A DNA stretch of 58,347 nt from Nitrosomonas sp. (GTDB lineage: Bacteria; Pseudomonadota; Gammaproteobacteria; Burkholderiales; Nitrosomonadaceae): contig JAMWZR010000016.1 of NCBI GenBank assembly GCA_024282035.1, forward strand, positions 1-58,347, read 5' to 3'. Positions 29,075 through 39,106 of this stretch are shown piece by piece. The notes under the pieces are model-generated. The model saw only the letters and a program-made list of their open reading frames with translations. It did no database searches and had not been told where the DNA came from. Position numbers and translations under genes: made by a program. Every line of letters begins with the position of its first letter. The stretch's first letter is position 1.

Positions 29075-30364
29075 GTGAAAAACATGAACATGAATCATCC
29101 ATTCCGTCAGCATCGCCGTATTCTGGTTGCCAGTTTGGTTGGTACTGCGGTCGAGTTTTACGATTTTTATATCTATGCAACAGCGGCCGCACTCGTATTT
29201 GGGCCATTGTTCTTTCCAGCCAGCTCGCCTGCGGCACAACTGATGCTGTCCTTTTTAAGTTTTGGTTTGGCATTCATTGCTCGCCCTTTTGGGGCGGTCT
29301 TATTTGGGCATTTTGGCGACCGAATCGGTCGCAAATCTACTCTGGTGGCATCGCTCATGCTAATGGGCGTTTCGACGCTATTGATTGCTTTTCTTCCGAC
29401 TTATGCCATGGCTGGCTGGTTGGCGCCCCTGTTATTGTGTATTTTACGATTTGGACAAGGTCTGGGACTTGGCGGAGAATGGGGTGGTGCAGCTCTGTTG
29501 GCAGTCGAGAATGCACCGCCGGGATGGCGGGCGCGCTTTGGTATGGTGCCACAATTGGGAGCTCCAATTGGATTCATCGCTGCCAACGGATTATTTCTTT
29601 TGCTGGGCATGGTGTTGACTGACGAAGAATTCATTGCCTGGGGATGGCGCATTCCCTTTCTGGCCAGCGCCATTCTGGTCGGTCTGGGTTTGTGGGTTCG
29701 GTTAAAAATCAATGAAACACCGGAATTTGCACAGGCACTCAGAGAGGAAGCTCCGATCCCAATTCCCATTGGAGAATTGTTAAAAAATCATTTGATTACG
29801 ACTTTCTCCGGTGTCTTTGCCGTGGTTGCCTGTTTTGCCATATTTTATCTGTCGACGGCTTTTGCACTTGCGTATGGAACGACATCTCTAGGCTACGACC
29901 GTGAGGTTTTTCTGGCTGTGCAACTGGCCGCCATTTTGTTTCTGGTGCTGGGCATCATCGTTGCAGGTATGCGCTCGGATTCCAGTAGCGCCGCCAAAGT
30001 GCTGACAAATGGATGTGCCGCAACAATTGGTCTGGGGTTGATATTCGGGCCATTGCTGGGTTCGGGGTCGCTGTGGCTGGTTTGGATTGGATTGTCGCTC
30101 GCCCTGTTTATCATGGGATTTGTCTATGGCCCACTGGGAGAATGGTTGCCATCGCTGTTTCCTCCACGGGTGCGCTACACGGGAGCGTCCGTCGCGTTTA
30201 ATGCCGGAGGTATCCTAGGAGGGGCTTTAGCCCCTCTTGCCGCTCAGGCACTGAGTAATTACGGGGGAACATCAGCAGTCGGTCTGTTTCTGACCATGGC
30301 CGGTATTTTCAGTTTTACCGGACTTGTTTTGGCTAGGCGACCCAGCACAAAATCCAGTCGTTGA
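29075..30364 (+). CDS. MFS transporter, metabolite:H+ symporter (MHS) family
   Basis: This 429-residue inner-membrane protein has about 12 predicted helices. The N-terminal GTAVEFYDFYIYATAAALVF and the loop FGHFGDRIGRKSTL are hallmarks of the ProP/KgtP/ShiA group. RFGQGLGLGGEWGGAALL on helix 4 is also typical. Substrates of the family include proline/betaine, 2-oxoglutarate and shikimate; the substrate here cannot be read from sequence. It stands alone between a terminator and a convergent gene. Confidence 0.88.
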   Translation: MKNMNMNHPFRQHRRILVASLVGTAVEFYDFYIYATAAALVFGPLFFPASSPAAQLMLSFLSFGLAFIARPFGAVLFGHFGDRIGRKSTLVASLMLMGVSTLLIAFLPTYAMAGWLAPLLLCILRFGQGLGLGGEWGGAALLAVENAPPGWRARFGMVPQLGAPIGFIAANGLFLLLGMVLTDEEFIAWGWRIPFLASAILVGLGLWVRLKINETPEFAQALREEAPIPIPIGELLKNHLITTFSGVFAVVACFAIFYLSTAFALAYGTTSLGYDREVFLAVQLAAILFLVLGIIVAGMRSDSSSAAKVLTNGCAATIGLGLIFGPLLGSGSLWLVWIGLSLALFIMGFVYGPLGEWLPSLFPPRVRYTGASVAFNAGGILGGALAPLAAQALSNYGGTSAVGLFLTMAGIFSFTGLVLARRPSTKSSR

Positions 30365-30476
30365 AGCGTTCTGGCGTTTAATCTCCGCTGCCCATGGAGC
30401 GCTGTCAGATGTATCCATGTTGACTTGATCGTTCCCCAGTCACCTAGTGCATTGTTAAATTCGAGGATTCTGGCGT

Positions 30477-31046
30477 TTATTGCGTATTGCAACCTGCAAT
30501 ATTGAGCCAATCTGCAGCCGGACCTGCGTCTTGCACCACACCTTCTGCTCCAAGCATATAGTGAACATTGCTGTCGGTTGATGAGAAGGCCAGATAAGAA
30601 TTGGTTGCCGCGTAATACCGGTATGTGTAGGGTGGAAAAGTTTGGAAGCCTGGATTACCGGCAGGCGCAAATAGCTGTGGATAATTGGTTTCAGCCCAAC
30701 TGAAAAGACAGGTCATGGGATCAGTCGTGCCTTGACCTGCTACTTCTACCGTTCCCACCATGCCTGGATGGAAGCGGCAAAAATAACTGTAAGTACCGGG
30801 ATTATTGAAAGTGTAGCTGAATGAATTGCCAGGACTTAGATCGCTGGCCCAAGCATTGTTGTTGTCTGTTGTACTGTGAGTCGCACCATCATGATTGGTC
30901 CAAGTCACGGTATCACCAATATTGATCGAGACGGGGCTGGGGGTGTAAGCAAAACTTTGTATATTAATGTTAAATACTGCGGACCATGCTGCATTTGTAA
31001 CAACGAGCGATAAACCGGTTATTGTGGAAATTAGCGTGCGCTTCAT
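30477..31046 (-). CDS. Secreted cupredoxin with an additional C-terminal domain
   Basis: This 189-residue exported protein has a signal peptide (1-22) and a plastocyanin-type cupredoxin domain (about 23-103). Type 1 copper ligands are H57 (in ATHST), C90, H93 and M96 (in YFCRFHPGM). A second domain (about 111-187) has CLFSWAETNYPQLFAP and FPPYTYRYYAATNSYLAF and is bounded by C113 and C186, which could form a disulfide. I recall this YRYY-type domain as recurrent in Nitrosomonadaceae secreted proteins, but know no function. A GGAGGG ribosome site supports the start. Confidence 0.85.
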   Translation of the reverse strand: MKRTLISTITGLSLVVTNAAWSAVFNINIQSFAYTPSPVSINIGDTVTWTNHDGATHSTTDNNNAWASDLSPGNSFSYTFNNPGTYSYFCRFHPGMVGTVEVAGQGTTDPMTCLFSWAETNYPQLFAPAGNPGFQTFPPYTYRYYAATNSYLAFSSTDSNVHYMLGAEGVVQDAGPAADWLNIAGCNTQ

Positions 31047-31397
31047 TTGATTTCCCTCCGTATTAAAGTATTTTTACAGATGTGTCCTGATCGGATTGTA
31101 AGTCTATGCCTAATAACCAGAAGCAGCAACGCTTAGGATTAGACATGTAGAACTTGCACAATGGATGAAAACTGGCTGCGAAGTTTAAAACTGGGAAGTC
31201 ATGGTAAAAATTCCAGTGACAAATTAGTGGCACGAATTCCGCATCCGTTGCCATCGCAATGATTTCTGGTTAATCATTGCGATCTAAGCGATACTGTGTG
31301 TGTTGACAAGACACCTGTGTTCGTAATTTACTTCCAACCGTTCAACACAGTGTGGCTTATTCGTCCATCCATTCAATAAAATACTGAGGAGTTAGGT
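31047..31397. other. Divergent intergenic region, cupredoxin/peroxiredoxin
   Basis: This 351-bp region must carry promoters for both divergent genes. No gene is supported; the minus-strand frame at 31063-31254 has no ribosome site or family signature. TAAAAT at 31377-31382 is a possible -10 for the peroxiredoxin gene, without a convincing -35. Confidence 0.3.
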
Positions 31398-32057
31398 ATG
31401 TCATTACGCATCAATGATCAAGCACCCAATTTTCAAGCGGAAACGACGCAAGGAAAAATTGATTTCCATACCTGGATTGGGGATAGCTGGGCTGTTTTAT
31501 TTTCTCATCCGAAGGACTTTACACCAGTTTGCACGACCGAATTGGGATACATGGCCAGTATTCAGTCTGAATTTGACAAACGTCATACCAAAATCATCGG
31601 ACTCAGCATCGATCCACTAGACGATCACCAGAAATGGCTAAAGGATGTGGAAGAGGTCGGAAAAACATCCGTTCGCTATCCAGTGATTGCAGATACCAGT
31701 CTTGAGATTGCAAAACTGTACAATATGTTTCCAGCCGATGAGTCAGGCACGGCTCAAGGTAGAACTGCCATGACCAATGCCACGGTGCGTTCGATATTCA
31801 TCATCGGCCCGGACAAAAATATCAAACTCATGATGACCTATCCTATGACGACAGGCCGTAACTTCAACGAGATATTGCGTGTTCTGGATTCAATGCAGTT
31901 GACGGCTAAACACAAGGTTGCGACGCCAGTGAACTGGCAACAGGGCGAGGATGTCATCATTGTTCCATCGGTAAGCAATGAAGAGGCGCAAAAAATATAT
32001 CCAGATGGCTGGGATACCGTAAAACCTTATTTGCGCAAGGTTAAGCAACCCAACTGA
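31398..32057 (+). CDS. 1-Cys peroxiredoxin (Prx6 type)
   Basis: This 219-residue thiol peroxidase has the peroxidatic Cys C45 in DFTPVCTTELG and the Prx6-type long C-terminal domain with GRNFNEILRVLDSMQLTA and ATPVNWQ. No resolving Cys is seen. It should reduce H2O2 and organic peroxides in the cytoplasm. Start is supported by GAGGAG, and it ends with a strong hairpin at 32109. Confidence 0.94.
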   Translation: MSLRINDQAPNFQAETTQGKIDFHTWIGDSWAVLFSHPKDFTPVCTTELGYMASIQSEFDKRHTKIIGLSIDPLDDHQKWLKDVEEVGKTSVRYPVIADTSLEIAKLYNMFPADESGTAQGRTAMTNATVRSIFIIGPDKNIKLMMTYPMTTGRNFNEILRVLDSMQLTAKHKVATPVNWQQGEDVIIVPSVSNEEAQKIYPDGWDTVKPYLRKVKQPN

Positions 32058-32108
32058 GTAAGATAATCAGATCTGCATTCTGATTTCTTGAGAGGGATGT
32101 GCGATGCG

Positions 32109-32154
32109 TGGCAACGATCGATTGATTTTATTACAATGGATCGTTGCCATTTTT
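32109..32154 (+). terminator. Intrinsic terminator after the peroxiredoxin gene
   Basis: TGGCAACGATC and GATCGTTGCCA form a perfect 11-bp stem with a 19-base loop, followed by TTTTT. Confidence 0.8.
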
Positions 32155-32213
32155 GACATTCGGAACTGCAGCGCAGCAGGCCAGAAATATGTTCCGGGTG
32201 TACGAGTCTCTTA

Positions 32214-32414
32214 TCATGCCCAATCATCGTGTCCCAGGTTGCCACTGAAGCTGACTCCTCCTGAAATCAGGTCGTGACTGAAATGATCGTTGTAATCATC
32301 ATCGCAGCAATAACTCAGTCTGAAATCATCATCGGACAGATCATCCAGCGCATCGGTATCGATCATTTCCTGTAAGTCAGAATCTTCTTCATCCAATTCA
32401 TAGTGATATGTCAT
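32214..32414 (-). CDS. Small highly acidic protein of unknown function
   Basis: This 66-residue product has about 21 Asp/Glu and only one Arg, with a Cys pair (CC) in the middle and a Gly/Ser-rich tail. A ribosome site, GGAGA, lies seven bases before the ATG. No family is recognised. Its strong composition bias, good ribosome site and lack of overlap with another gene argue that it is real. It is convergent with the peroxiredoxin gene and divergent from the next one. Confidence 0.5.
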   Translation of the reverse strand: MTYHYELDEEDSDLQEMIDTDALDDLSDDDFRLSYCCDDDYNDHFSHDLISGGVSFSGNLGHDDWA

Positions 32415-32620
32415 TTTTTTCTCCGTTTATGAAAGATTAATCGATTGATTCATTCATGCATGATGTGGAGAAATTGTAGGGACTACATTGCAAACACTCA
32501 GTGAGAAAATTCACAAGTTATGAAAAAAAGTACTTTTTGCGACTGAAAAGTGATCGGAATCCAATGTGACTAGATCATCCCATCAGGGTCACTGCAAAAT
32601 AACACTGCGCAAATAGATGA

Positions 32621-33394
32621 ATGGATATCAACTCGATGGGAGATGCAATGGTTATGCCTTCTGAGTTTTGGCTACATCATGCCGTATTTTATTCGCTGTT
32701 ATTCTTGATCCATTACGTTAATGGATTATGGGTGATTCACGGTAACATCAAAGTGAATTACACGCGCAAAATCAACCATTTTGCATTTTTCTTTCTGCCG
32801 ACATTGCTACAGATCGTCATTGCATATCCACTGAACGCCATTACATTTTTTGGTGATATCGTGTGTGCATTATTGTTTTTGACCTGCTTCATTGCACCTT
32901 TGCGTCAACGTAGCACTGTGCTTGCAACGATGTTTCGTTCATTCGATAGGCCAGAAGATCGTCCAATGACACTTATTTGGTTGTATACACAATTTATTGC
33001 AAGCTATGTCGTACTGATTCCGCTGCTGTCCTACTTTGAGAGTCATGACATGTTGCCACTGGTGATGATCATTATTATTGCCAATGGGATAGGCGATGGC
33101 CTTGCCGAGCCGGTTGGCATTCGTTTTGGAACAAAAAAGTATGCGACCTATGCACTGTTTACCCGACAAAAATATGTTCGAAGCTACGCCGGCAGTGCTT
33201 GTGTGTTCGTTACGACCTGCATCGCCATACTGGCTTTTCAGAGCTATTTCACTTCCATCCAGTTGGTCGCAGCGCTTTTGGTTGTGCCGGTATCGATTAC
33301 ATTGGCCGAGGCCTTTTCACCGCATACTTGGGATAGTCCATTGATCTACGCGTCAGGGGGAGGGACCTTGATCCTGGTTTTCTCGATATTCTGA
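32621..33394 (+). CDS. Phytol/dolichol kinase-like (CTP-dependent) membrane protein
   Basis: This roughly 257-residue integral membrane protein has about seven hydrophobic helices. The segment NGIGDGLAEPVGIRFG followed by KKYATYALFTRQKYVRSYAGS (about 155-193) matches the conserved GDxxAEPVG and charged-loop region of the phytol kinase/dolichol kinase/CdsA-like group, which use CTP to phosphorylate polyprenols. The substrate is unknown. The start is uncertain: ATG 32621, 32636 or 32648 are in frame, and GGGAGA just before 32648 favours the last. Confidence 0.7.
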   Translation: MDINSMGDAMVMPSEFWLHHAVFYSLLFLIHYVNGLWVIHGNIKVNYTRKINHFAFFFLPTLLQIVIAYPLNAITFFGDIVCALLFLTCFIAPLRQRSTVLATMFRSFDRPEDRPMTLIWLYTQFIASYVVLIPLLSYFESHDMLPLVMIIIIANGIGDGLAEPVGIRFGTKKYATYALFTRQKYVRSYAGSACVFVTTCIAILAFQSYFTSIQLVAALLVVPVSITLAEAFSPHTWDSPLIYASGGGTLILVFSIF

Positions 33395-33433
33395 GTTGAA
33401 TCAGTGTATGGGTGAAATGGTCGACTCAGGTGA

Positions 33434-34261
33434 TCATTTCTTGCGTCTGTTTGATGAAGTGTTTTTGTGAGACTCTGGGGTTGTTGTCCGTTTTGACCAA
33501 AGGAAAATACCCAAACCTACCAGTATCATCGGAATGGATAGCCATTGTCCCATCGTGATACCCCATGTCAGTACCCCCATGAAACCATCCTCCGGTTCGC
33601 GAAAGCATTCGGCAAAAGAGCGCAGGACGCCATATCCCATTACGAACACCCCGGTTACCGCACCGGCCGAACGAGGTTTTGCAGAGTAAATCCAGACCAC
33701 GAGGAACAGTACGATACCTTCGAGTACTGCCTGATAAAGCTGGGACGGATGTCGGGGTAATTCATCGACGTAGGGGAAAACCATTCCCCAGGGCACATCG
33801 GTTGGTCGTCCCCAAAGCTCGGCATTGATAAAGTTGCCGATTCGTCCTGCGCCGAGACCGATAGGGACAAGTGGCGCGATAAAATCGGTTACGGTCAACC
33901 AAGAGAGTTCATGTTTGCGTGCAAGCAAAACCATGGCGATGAAAACACCCAGAAAACCGCCGTGAAATGACATGCCACCTTCCCAGATTGCGAAAACGTG
34001 CAGCGGATGCTGCACATAATATCCAAACTGGTAGAACAGGACATGTCCCAAACGACCGCCGATAATGACACCCAGCATGCCATAGAAGAGAGCGTCGTCG
34101 AGCATTTCCGGAGTGAATTCGCAATAAGGATTGTGTTTGATGCGATACCGTCCGAGCAGAATGAATGCAACGAACCCCAACAGATACATCAATCCATACC
34201 AATGTATCGACAGGGGACCTACAGAAATGGCTACGGGATCGATTTGCGGATGAACGAGCAT
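33434..34261 (-). CDS. lgt: Prolipoprotein diacylglyceryl transferase
   Basis: Lgt attaches diacylglycerol to the lipobox Cys of prolipoproteins. The 275-residue polytopic product has [20 protein letters not shown] and the signature [18 protein letters not shown]. It serves the several lipoproteins encoded here, such as BamE. It is divergent from ilvD. Confidence 0.96.
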   Translation of the reverse strand: MLVHPQIDPVAISVGPLSIHWYGLMYLLGFVAFILLGRYRIKHNPYCEFTPEMLDDALFYGMLGVIIGGRLGHVLFYQFGYYVQHPLHVFAIWEGGMSFHGGFLGVFIAMVLLARKHELSWLTVTDFIAPLVPIGLGAGRIGNFINAELWGRPTDVPWGMVFPYVDELPRHPSQLYQAVLEGIVLFLVVWIYSAKPRSAGAVTGVFVMGYGVLRSFAECFREPEDGFMGVLTWGITMGQWLSIPMILVGLGIFLWSKRTTTPESHKNTSSNRRKK

Positions 34262-34363
34262 AGTTTTGACCTTATTTACGGTAAAATGCCAATCATTATA
34301 TCAAGCGCACTTTTGCATGCTGATATTCATTCTATTTTATCTTTATCTCTTTCAGGAGTAATT

Positions 34364-36043
34364 ATGCCAGACAATAAGCGCAGTCAAATCATCACGCAAG
34401 GTACACAACATGCGCCGAGTCGCGCCATGTTGCGTGCTGTGGGTTTTACTGACGGGGATTTCAACAAGCCCATCGTTGGTGTAGCCAACGGTTATTCAAC
34501 CATCACACCTTGCAACAAAGGCCTGAATGAATTGTCACTTCAGGCCGAATCGGCGTTGCGCAAAGCCGGTGCGATGCCGCAGATGTTTGGCACCATCACT
34601 GTGTCCGATGGGATTTCGATGGGGACAGAGGGCATGAAATATTCACTGGTGTCCCGGGAAGTCATCGCGGATTCCATCGAAACCTGTGTACAGGGTGGAA
34701 GCATGGATGGTGTGATCGCTATCGGCGGTTGCGACAAAAACATGCCAGGCGCAATGATCGCCATTGCACGTATGAATGTGCCGGCGATTTTTGTCTATGG
34801 CGGCACGATTAAGCCAGGTCACTATAAAAATCAGGATCTGACGGTGGTCAGCGTGTTTGAAGCAGTAGGTCAACATAGTGCTCACAAGATCGATGATAAT
34901 GAGTTGTTGCAGATTGAACGGCATGCATGCCCCGGTGCTGGTTCCTGTGGCGGCATGTTCACTGCCAATACCATGTCATCCGCTTTCGAGGCGATGGGCA
35001 TGAGTTTGCCGTATTCTTCCACAATGTCTGCAGAAGACGACGAGAAGCGGATCAGTGCGGGACAATCCTCCGAAGCGCTGGTGCATGCGATCAAAAAGCA
35101 GATCCTGCCGCGCGATATCATTACGCGTCAGTCGATTGAAAATGCCGTTGCCGTAATCATGGCGGTAGGCGGTTCGACCAATGCAATTCTGCATTTCCTG
35201 GCAATTGCACATGCTGCAGAAGTCGAATGGAGCATAGATGATTTTGAACGCATACGTGGCAAAGTGCCGGTTTTGTGCGACCTGAAACCATCCGGGCGTT
35301 ATGTGGCAGCTGATTTGCATCACGCAGGTGGTATTCCGCAAGTAATGAAAATGTTGTTGAATCATGGATTATTGCACGGGGATTGCATCACGATCACCGG
35401 ACAAACCATTGCGCAAGTGTTGCAAGATATTCCCGATACACCGCGTGCCGATCAGAACGTGATCCGGCAATGGGATCACCCTATGTACGCACAGGGGCAT
35501 CTGGCGATTCTCAAAGGCAATTTGTCGGTCGAAGGGTGCGTAGCCAAAATTTCCGGTATCAAGAACCCCAAGATTACCGGGCCCGCGCGCGTATTTGAGT
35601 CGGAAGAAACCTGCATGGCAGCCATCATGGCACGTAAAATCCAGCCGGGTGACGTTGTTGTGATCCGCTACGAAGGCCCGAAAGGCGGCCCCGGTATGCG
35701 GGAGATGTTGTCGCCAACCGCTGCGCTGATTGGGGAAGGCTTGGGTGATTCCGTCGGATTGATTACCGATGGACGTTTCTCTGGTGGTACCTATGGCATG
35801 GTGGTAGGGCACGTTGCGCCGGAAGCTTTTGTAGGTGGAACGATCGCACTGGTGCAGGAAGGTGATTCCATTACGATCGATGCTGAACAGCGATTGTTGC
35901 AGTTGAATGTGTCCGATGAGGTTCTGGCGCAGCGCCGTGCCGCTTGGCAACCGCCACAGCCGCGTTATGTTCGTGGTATTCTGGCCAAGTATGCGAAGCT
36001 GGTTTCTAGCGCCAGTGCCGGTGCGATTACAGACAAGTTTTAA
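34364..36043 (+). CDS. ilvD: Dihydroxy-acid dehydratase
   Basis: IlvD makes 2-keto acids in branched-chain amino acid synthesis. The 559-residue product has the Fe-S cysteines in [20 protein letters not shown] and [13 protein letters not shown], and the C-terminal [14 protein letters not shown]. The ATG at 34364 is set by AGGAG eight bases upstream; the longer frame back to 33998 crosses lgt and is spurious. Confidence 0.97.
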   Translation: MPDNKRSQIITQGTQHAPSRAMLRAVGFTDGDFNKPIVGVANGYSTITPCNKGLNELSLQAESALRKAGAMPQMFGTITVSDGISMGTEGMKYSLVSREVIADSIETCVQGGSMDGVIAIGGCDKNMPGAMIAIARMNVPAIFVYGGTIKPGHYKNQDLTVVSVFEAVGQHSAHKIDDNELLQIERHACPGAGSCGGMFTANTMSSAFEAMGMSLPYSSTMSAEDDEKRISAGQSSEALVHAIKKQILPRDIITRQSIENAVAVIMAVGGSTNAILHFLAIAHAAEVEWSIDDFERIRGKVPVLCDLKPSGRYVAADLHHAGGIPQVMKMLLNHGLLHGDCITITGQTIAQVLQDIPDTPRADQNVIRQWDHPMYAQGHLAILKGNLSVEGCVAKISGIKNPKITGPARVFESEETCMAAIMARKIQPGDVVVIRYEGPKGGPGMREMLSPTAALIGEGLGDSVGLITDGRFSGGTYGMVVGHVAPEAFVGGTIALVQEGDSITIDAEQRLLQLNVSDEVLAQRRAAWQPPQPRYVRGILAKYAKLVSSASAGAITDKF

Positions 36044-36339
36044 GCATATTGCGCCCAATCCGACTTGAGTTAGTCCTGAATGACAGAATTAAGAAAAGGA
36101 TGTGGCATGTTGTCATGTGCAGGGGAAATTTGATTTTCTCACTGGAACTAATCAATTTGCTCTCAAGTCTCAGAAAAGCAGTATCATCGGAGGCGGCAGC
36201 AAATACTGTGAATGCTTAAATTCGGGCTATTATAGAAATTAGGTGCATGCCCTATTTAACAAATTTACAGGATTTGCTGCATGTCAGTGAAGTTCGGGGT
36301 AGAATGAAGCCCCTTTTATAATTTTAATAAGGAAAAAAT
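36044..36339. other. Intergenic region before cytochrome c-552
   Basis: About 296 bp without a supported gene. TATAAT occurs at about 36316 just before the AAGGA ribosome site of the cytochrome gene and could be a -10, giving a very short leader. Nothing else is recognised. Confidence 0.3.
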
Positions 36340-36660
36340 ATGAAAAAAGTATTAATAGGAGCCGTAGCCGCATCAGCCTTATTATTGACCGGTGTTGTAC
36401 ACGCCAGCGCAGAATTGGCAAAAAACAGTGGCTGTCTGAATTGCCACAATGTTGACACCAAACTGGTTGGTCCAGCACTGAAAGAAGTTGCTGCCAAATA
36501 TGCAGGACAGGCCGATGCTGCTGCTTACTTGACTGACAAAATTGTCAAGGGAAGTAATGGTGTTTGGGGCCAGGTTCCAATGCCACCTAAAGGCGGTAGC
36601 GCAACTCTGACCGATGCGGACGCCAAAGTATTAGCAGAATTTATTCTGACCCTGAAGTAA
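36340..36660 (+). CDS. Cytochrome c-552 (monoheme periplasmic cytochrome c)
   Basis: This 106-residue precursor has a signal peptide (1-23) and a c8/c551-type fold: haem site CLNCH at 32-36, KLVGPALKEVAAKYAG, and axial M81 in VWGQVPMPP. It closely matches the pattern of the abundant cytochrome c-552 of Nitrosomonas europaea, the electron carrier between cytochrome c554/cM552 and terminal oxidases. It is a few residues longer around PPKGGSATL. This is the best taxonomic clue in the window. Confidence 0.93.
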   Translation: MKKVLIGAVAASALLLTGVVHASAELAKNSGCLNCHNVDTKLVGPALKEVAAKYAGQADAAAYLTDKIVKGSNGVWGQVPMPPKGGSATLTDADAKVLAEFILTLK

Positions 36661-36680
36661 TATCTAATACGGGTGCAAAT

Positions 36681-36708
36681 AAGCCGACGTTAACACCGTC
36701 GGCTTTTT
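36681..36708 (+). terminator. Intrinsic terminator after cytochrome c-552
   Basis: AAGCCGACG and CGTCGGCTT form a 9-bp stem around TTAACAC, followed by TTTATTT. Confidence 0.85.
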
Positions 36709-36753
36709 ATTTGGGCAATTAAAAACCTTGTCATTCTGGATTGTTTGTAAATA

Positions 36754-37173
36754 ATGAAAACACGGATCAAATGGAACGGGAATGTCAGTTTTCTGGCCGA
36801 GTCGGGTAGCGGTCATGCCGTGCTCATGGATGGAGCTCCCGAAGCCGGCGGACAGAATCTAGGTCCACGTCCTATGGAAATGCTATTGATGGGGCTTGGA
36901 GGATGTACGACGTTCGATGTGGTGTTGATTTTGAAAAAAGGTCGCCAAGACATAAGAGATTGTGTGGTCGAGATTGAAGCCGAGCGAGCTCAGGTCGATC
37001 CCAAAGTATTCACCGATATTCACTTGCACTTCATTATTACCGGTCATGATTTAAATCCGCAGACAGTCGAACGTGCCATTCACCTCTCCGCGGAAAAGTA
37101 CTGCTCGGCGTCAATTATGCTGAAGAATGCCGTGAAGATTACTCATGATTTCGAAATCATCTCCGTGACTTGA
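36754..37173 (+). CDS. OsmC-family thiol peroxidase
   Basis: This 139-residue OsmC/Ohr-type protein has the two catalytic cysteines C51 (GLGGCTTFDVV) and C117 (KYCSASIM). It lies between the cytochrome gene and the convergent lipA. The YhfA subgroup, with short length and the GPRPMEMLL motif, fits best. It is predicted to reduce organic peroxides; the subgroup's physiological role is less certain. Confidence 0.88.
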   Translation: MKTRIKWNGNVSFLAESGSGHAVLMDGAPEAGGQNLGPRPMEMLLMGLGGCTTFDVVLILKKGRQDIRDCVVEIEAERAQVDPKVFTDIHLHFIITGHDLNPQTVERAIHLSAEKYCSASIMLKNAVKITHDFEIISVT

Positions 37174-37185
37174 GCTTGGCAATTT

Positions 37186-38130
37186 TTACAGTAGTCCGGA
37201 TTCGTGTGCCTGTAGATCGGCATGATAGCTGGATCGCACCATCGGACCACAAGCCGCATGACTGAAGCCCATTGCGAGCGCCGCGCGTTCAAATTCCTTG
37301 AATCCGTCCGGTGTAACATAACGCATGACAGGTAGATGTCCCACACTGGGCTGTAAATACTGACCGATTGTGAGCATTTCCACTCGATGTTTGCGCAAAT
37401 CCCGCATGACTTCCAGTATTTCGTCATCGGTTTCCCCTAAACCCAGCATCAGACCGGATTTGGTAGGAATATGCGGGAATTGCGCTTTGAAATCCTGTAG
37501 CAGTTTCAATGAATGTGCATAATCTGCACCTGGACGACATTGTTTGTACAGTCTGGGGACGGTTTCCAGATTATGATTCAGTACATCGGGAGGAGAGCTT
37601 GCGAGCTTTTCCAGTGCAATTTCGAGGCGACCCCGAAAATCCGGTACCAGTGTCTCGATTTTGGTGAGTGGCGCATGTGTGCGAATTTCACGAATGCAAT
37701 CGGCGAAGTGTTGGGCGCCACCGTCACGCAAGTCATCGCGATCCACGCTGGTGATGACCACATAGCGTAATTTCATGGCGGCAATAGATTGAGCCAGATG
37801 CAGCGGTTCGCCCGCATCTGGTGGTTTGGGTCTGCCATGTGCAACGTCGCAAAAAGGGCAACGGCGTGTACATAGATCACCAAGAATCATGAAGGTTGCC
37901 GTTCCTTTACCGAAACATTCGCCAATATTGGGGCAGGAAGCTTCTTCACAAACGGTATGCAGTTTGTGCTCACGCAATAGTTTTTTGACTTCATAGTATT
38001 TTTCACTGTTGGGTGAACGTACGCGAATCCAGGATGGTTTGCGTAATAAATCTTCTCGCGATTGTGGCGCTATTTTGATCGGGTTGCGTGCGGTTTTGTC
38101 CGTGCTTTTCTGACGTATGTCCGAAGTCAT
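37186..38130 (-). CDS. lipA: Lipoyl synthase
   Basis: LipA is a radical SAM enzyme that inserts two sulfurs into octanoyl-protein. The 314-residue product has the auxiliary cluster motif [12 protein letters not shown] (59-70), the radical SAM motif CTRRCPFC (about 87-94) and the C-terminal RSSYHAD serine ligand motif. Its start overlaps the lipB stop (ATGA), so it is translated by coupling. Confidence 0.97.
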   Translation of the reverse strand: MTSDIRQKSTDKTARNPIKIAPQSREDLLRKPSWIRVRSPNSEKYYEVKKLLREHKLHTVCEEASCPNIGECFGKGTATFMILGDLCTRRCPFCDVAHGRPKPPDAGEPLHLAQSIAAMKLRYVVITSVDRDDLRDGGAQHFADCIREIRTHAPLTKIETLVPDFRGRLEIALEKLASSPPDVLNHNLETVPRLYKQCRPGADYAHSLKLLQDFKAQFPHIPTKSGLMLGLGETDDEILEVMRDLRKHRVEMLTIGQYLQPSVGHLPVMRYVTPDGFKEFERAALAMGFSHAACGPMVRSSYHADLQAHESGLL

Positions 38131-38789
38131 GATGAGTGTGTTTTTCCTTTGAGAAGCGTGTGTTGTAGATGATGTGCGAGTTTTCTGCTAAGTGTGTCGC
38201 AATCATCGGTTATGCCGTGATCCTTTGTTTGCGTGACTTGCAATCCTCGATACCCACATGGATTGATGTAACTGAATGGGGTCAGATTCATGTCAACATT
38301 AAGTGCAATACCATGGTAACAATAATTTTTCCTGATTTTGAGTCCCAGTGAAGCGATTTTAGCGGCACCCACATAGACACCTGGTGCGTCGATTCGACCG
38401 CAGGCCGATACGTGGTAACTATGGAGTAAATCAACGACGGCGGTTTCCATCGATCTGACCAATTCGCGAACACCGAAACCCAGCCTGCGTATGTCTAACA
38501 ACAGATAAGCAATGATTTGTCCGGGGCCATGATAGGTAATCTGACCACCGCGGTCGGTTTTAATGACTGCAATATCGTTCTTGCAAAGCAAATGTTCCGA
38601 TTTTCCAGCTATGCCTTGCGTAAAAACAGGTGGATGCTGTAATAACCAGATTTCATCGGGTGTGTCCGGTGTCCGTGCATGTGTGAACGCCTTCATATTT
38701 TGCCAAGCCGTGAAATACTCTACCTCGCCCAAGTTTCTAACGGTAAAAGGTGTCGATATATCGACGGATTGCTTCAATACAGGCTGCAT
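38127..38789 (-). CDS. lipB: Octanoyltransferase
   Basis: LipB moves octanoyl from acyl carrier protein to lipoyl domains before LipA acts. The product has [20 protein letters not shown] and the catalytic Cys/Lys region [21 protein letters not shown]. The ATG at 38789 gives 220 residues; a TTG two codons upstream is also possible and sits next to the ybeD stop. It lies in the dacC-dat-ybeD-lipB-lipA cluster. Confidence 0.95.
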   Translation of the reverse strand: MQPVLKQSVDISTPFTVRNLGEVEYFTAWQNMKAFTHARTPDTPDEIWLLQHPPVFTQGIAGKSEHLLCKNDIAVIKTDRGGQITYHGPGQIIAYLLLDIRRLGFGVRELVRSMETAVVDLLHSYHVSACGRIDAPGVYVGAAKIASLGLKIRKNYCYHGIALNVDMNLTPFSYINPCGYRGLQVTQTKDHGITDDCDTLSRKLAHHLQHTLLKGKTHSS

Positions 38790-38795
38790 GATCAA

Positions 38796-39062
38796 TTACA
38801 GAACGATGGATACCGCCGGATGAGCAGACAGTGCTTGATACAGTGCATCCAGTTGGGTGCGAGAAGTTGCACGGATAATGCATGTAATACTCAGGTAAGT
38901 GCCATTTTTACTAGTGCGCATGGCCATCGTCGCGGCATCGAAATCCGGCGCGTGACTCTGAACGATTTCAAGCGTGGTTTGTGTAAAACCCGGTTGCGCT
39001 TTACCCATAATCTTGATGGGAAAATCACAGGGATATTCGATCAGTGATGGTTGCTCAGTCAT
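38796..39062 (-). CDS. ybeD: YbeD/DUF493 family protein
   Basis: This 88-residue ferredoxin-like fold protein contains YPCDFPIKIMG and TYLSITCIIRATS, hallmarks of the UPF0250/YbeD family. It is nearly always next to lipB and may link lipoylation or lipoprotein metabolism to regulation; the function is unproven. Confidence 0.9.
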   Translation of the reverse strand: MTEQPSLIEYPCDFPIKIMGKAQPGFTQTTLEIVQSHAPDFDAATMAMRTSKNGTYLSITCIIRATSRTQLDALYQALSAHPAVSIVL

Positions 39063-39106
39063 GGTGCGGTGAATTTGATATAGGGGAATGCACGCCGGCG
39101 TTCTGA

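Noticed and set aside
29011-29622. 203-codon plus-strand ORF
   Set aside because: Overlaps the MHS transporter in another frame; the transporter frame carries all conserved motifs.
35369-36058. 229-codon minus-strand ORF
   Set aside because: Antisense to the conserved C-terminal half of ilvD; a codon-bias shadow.
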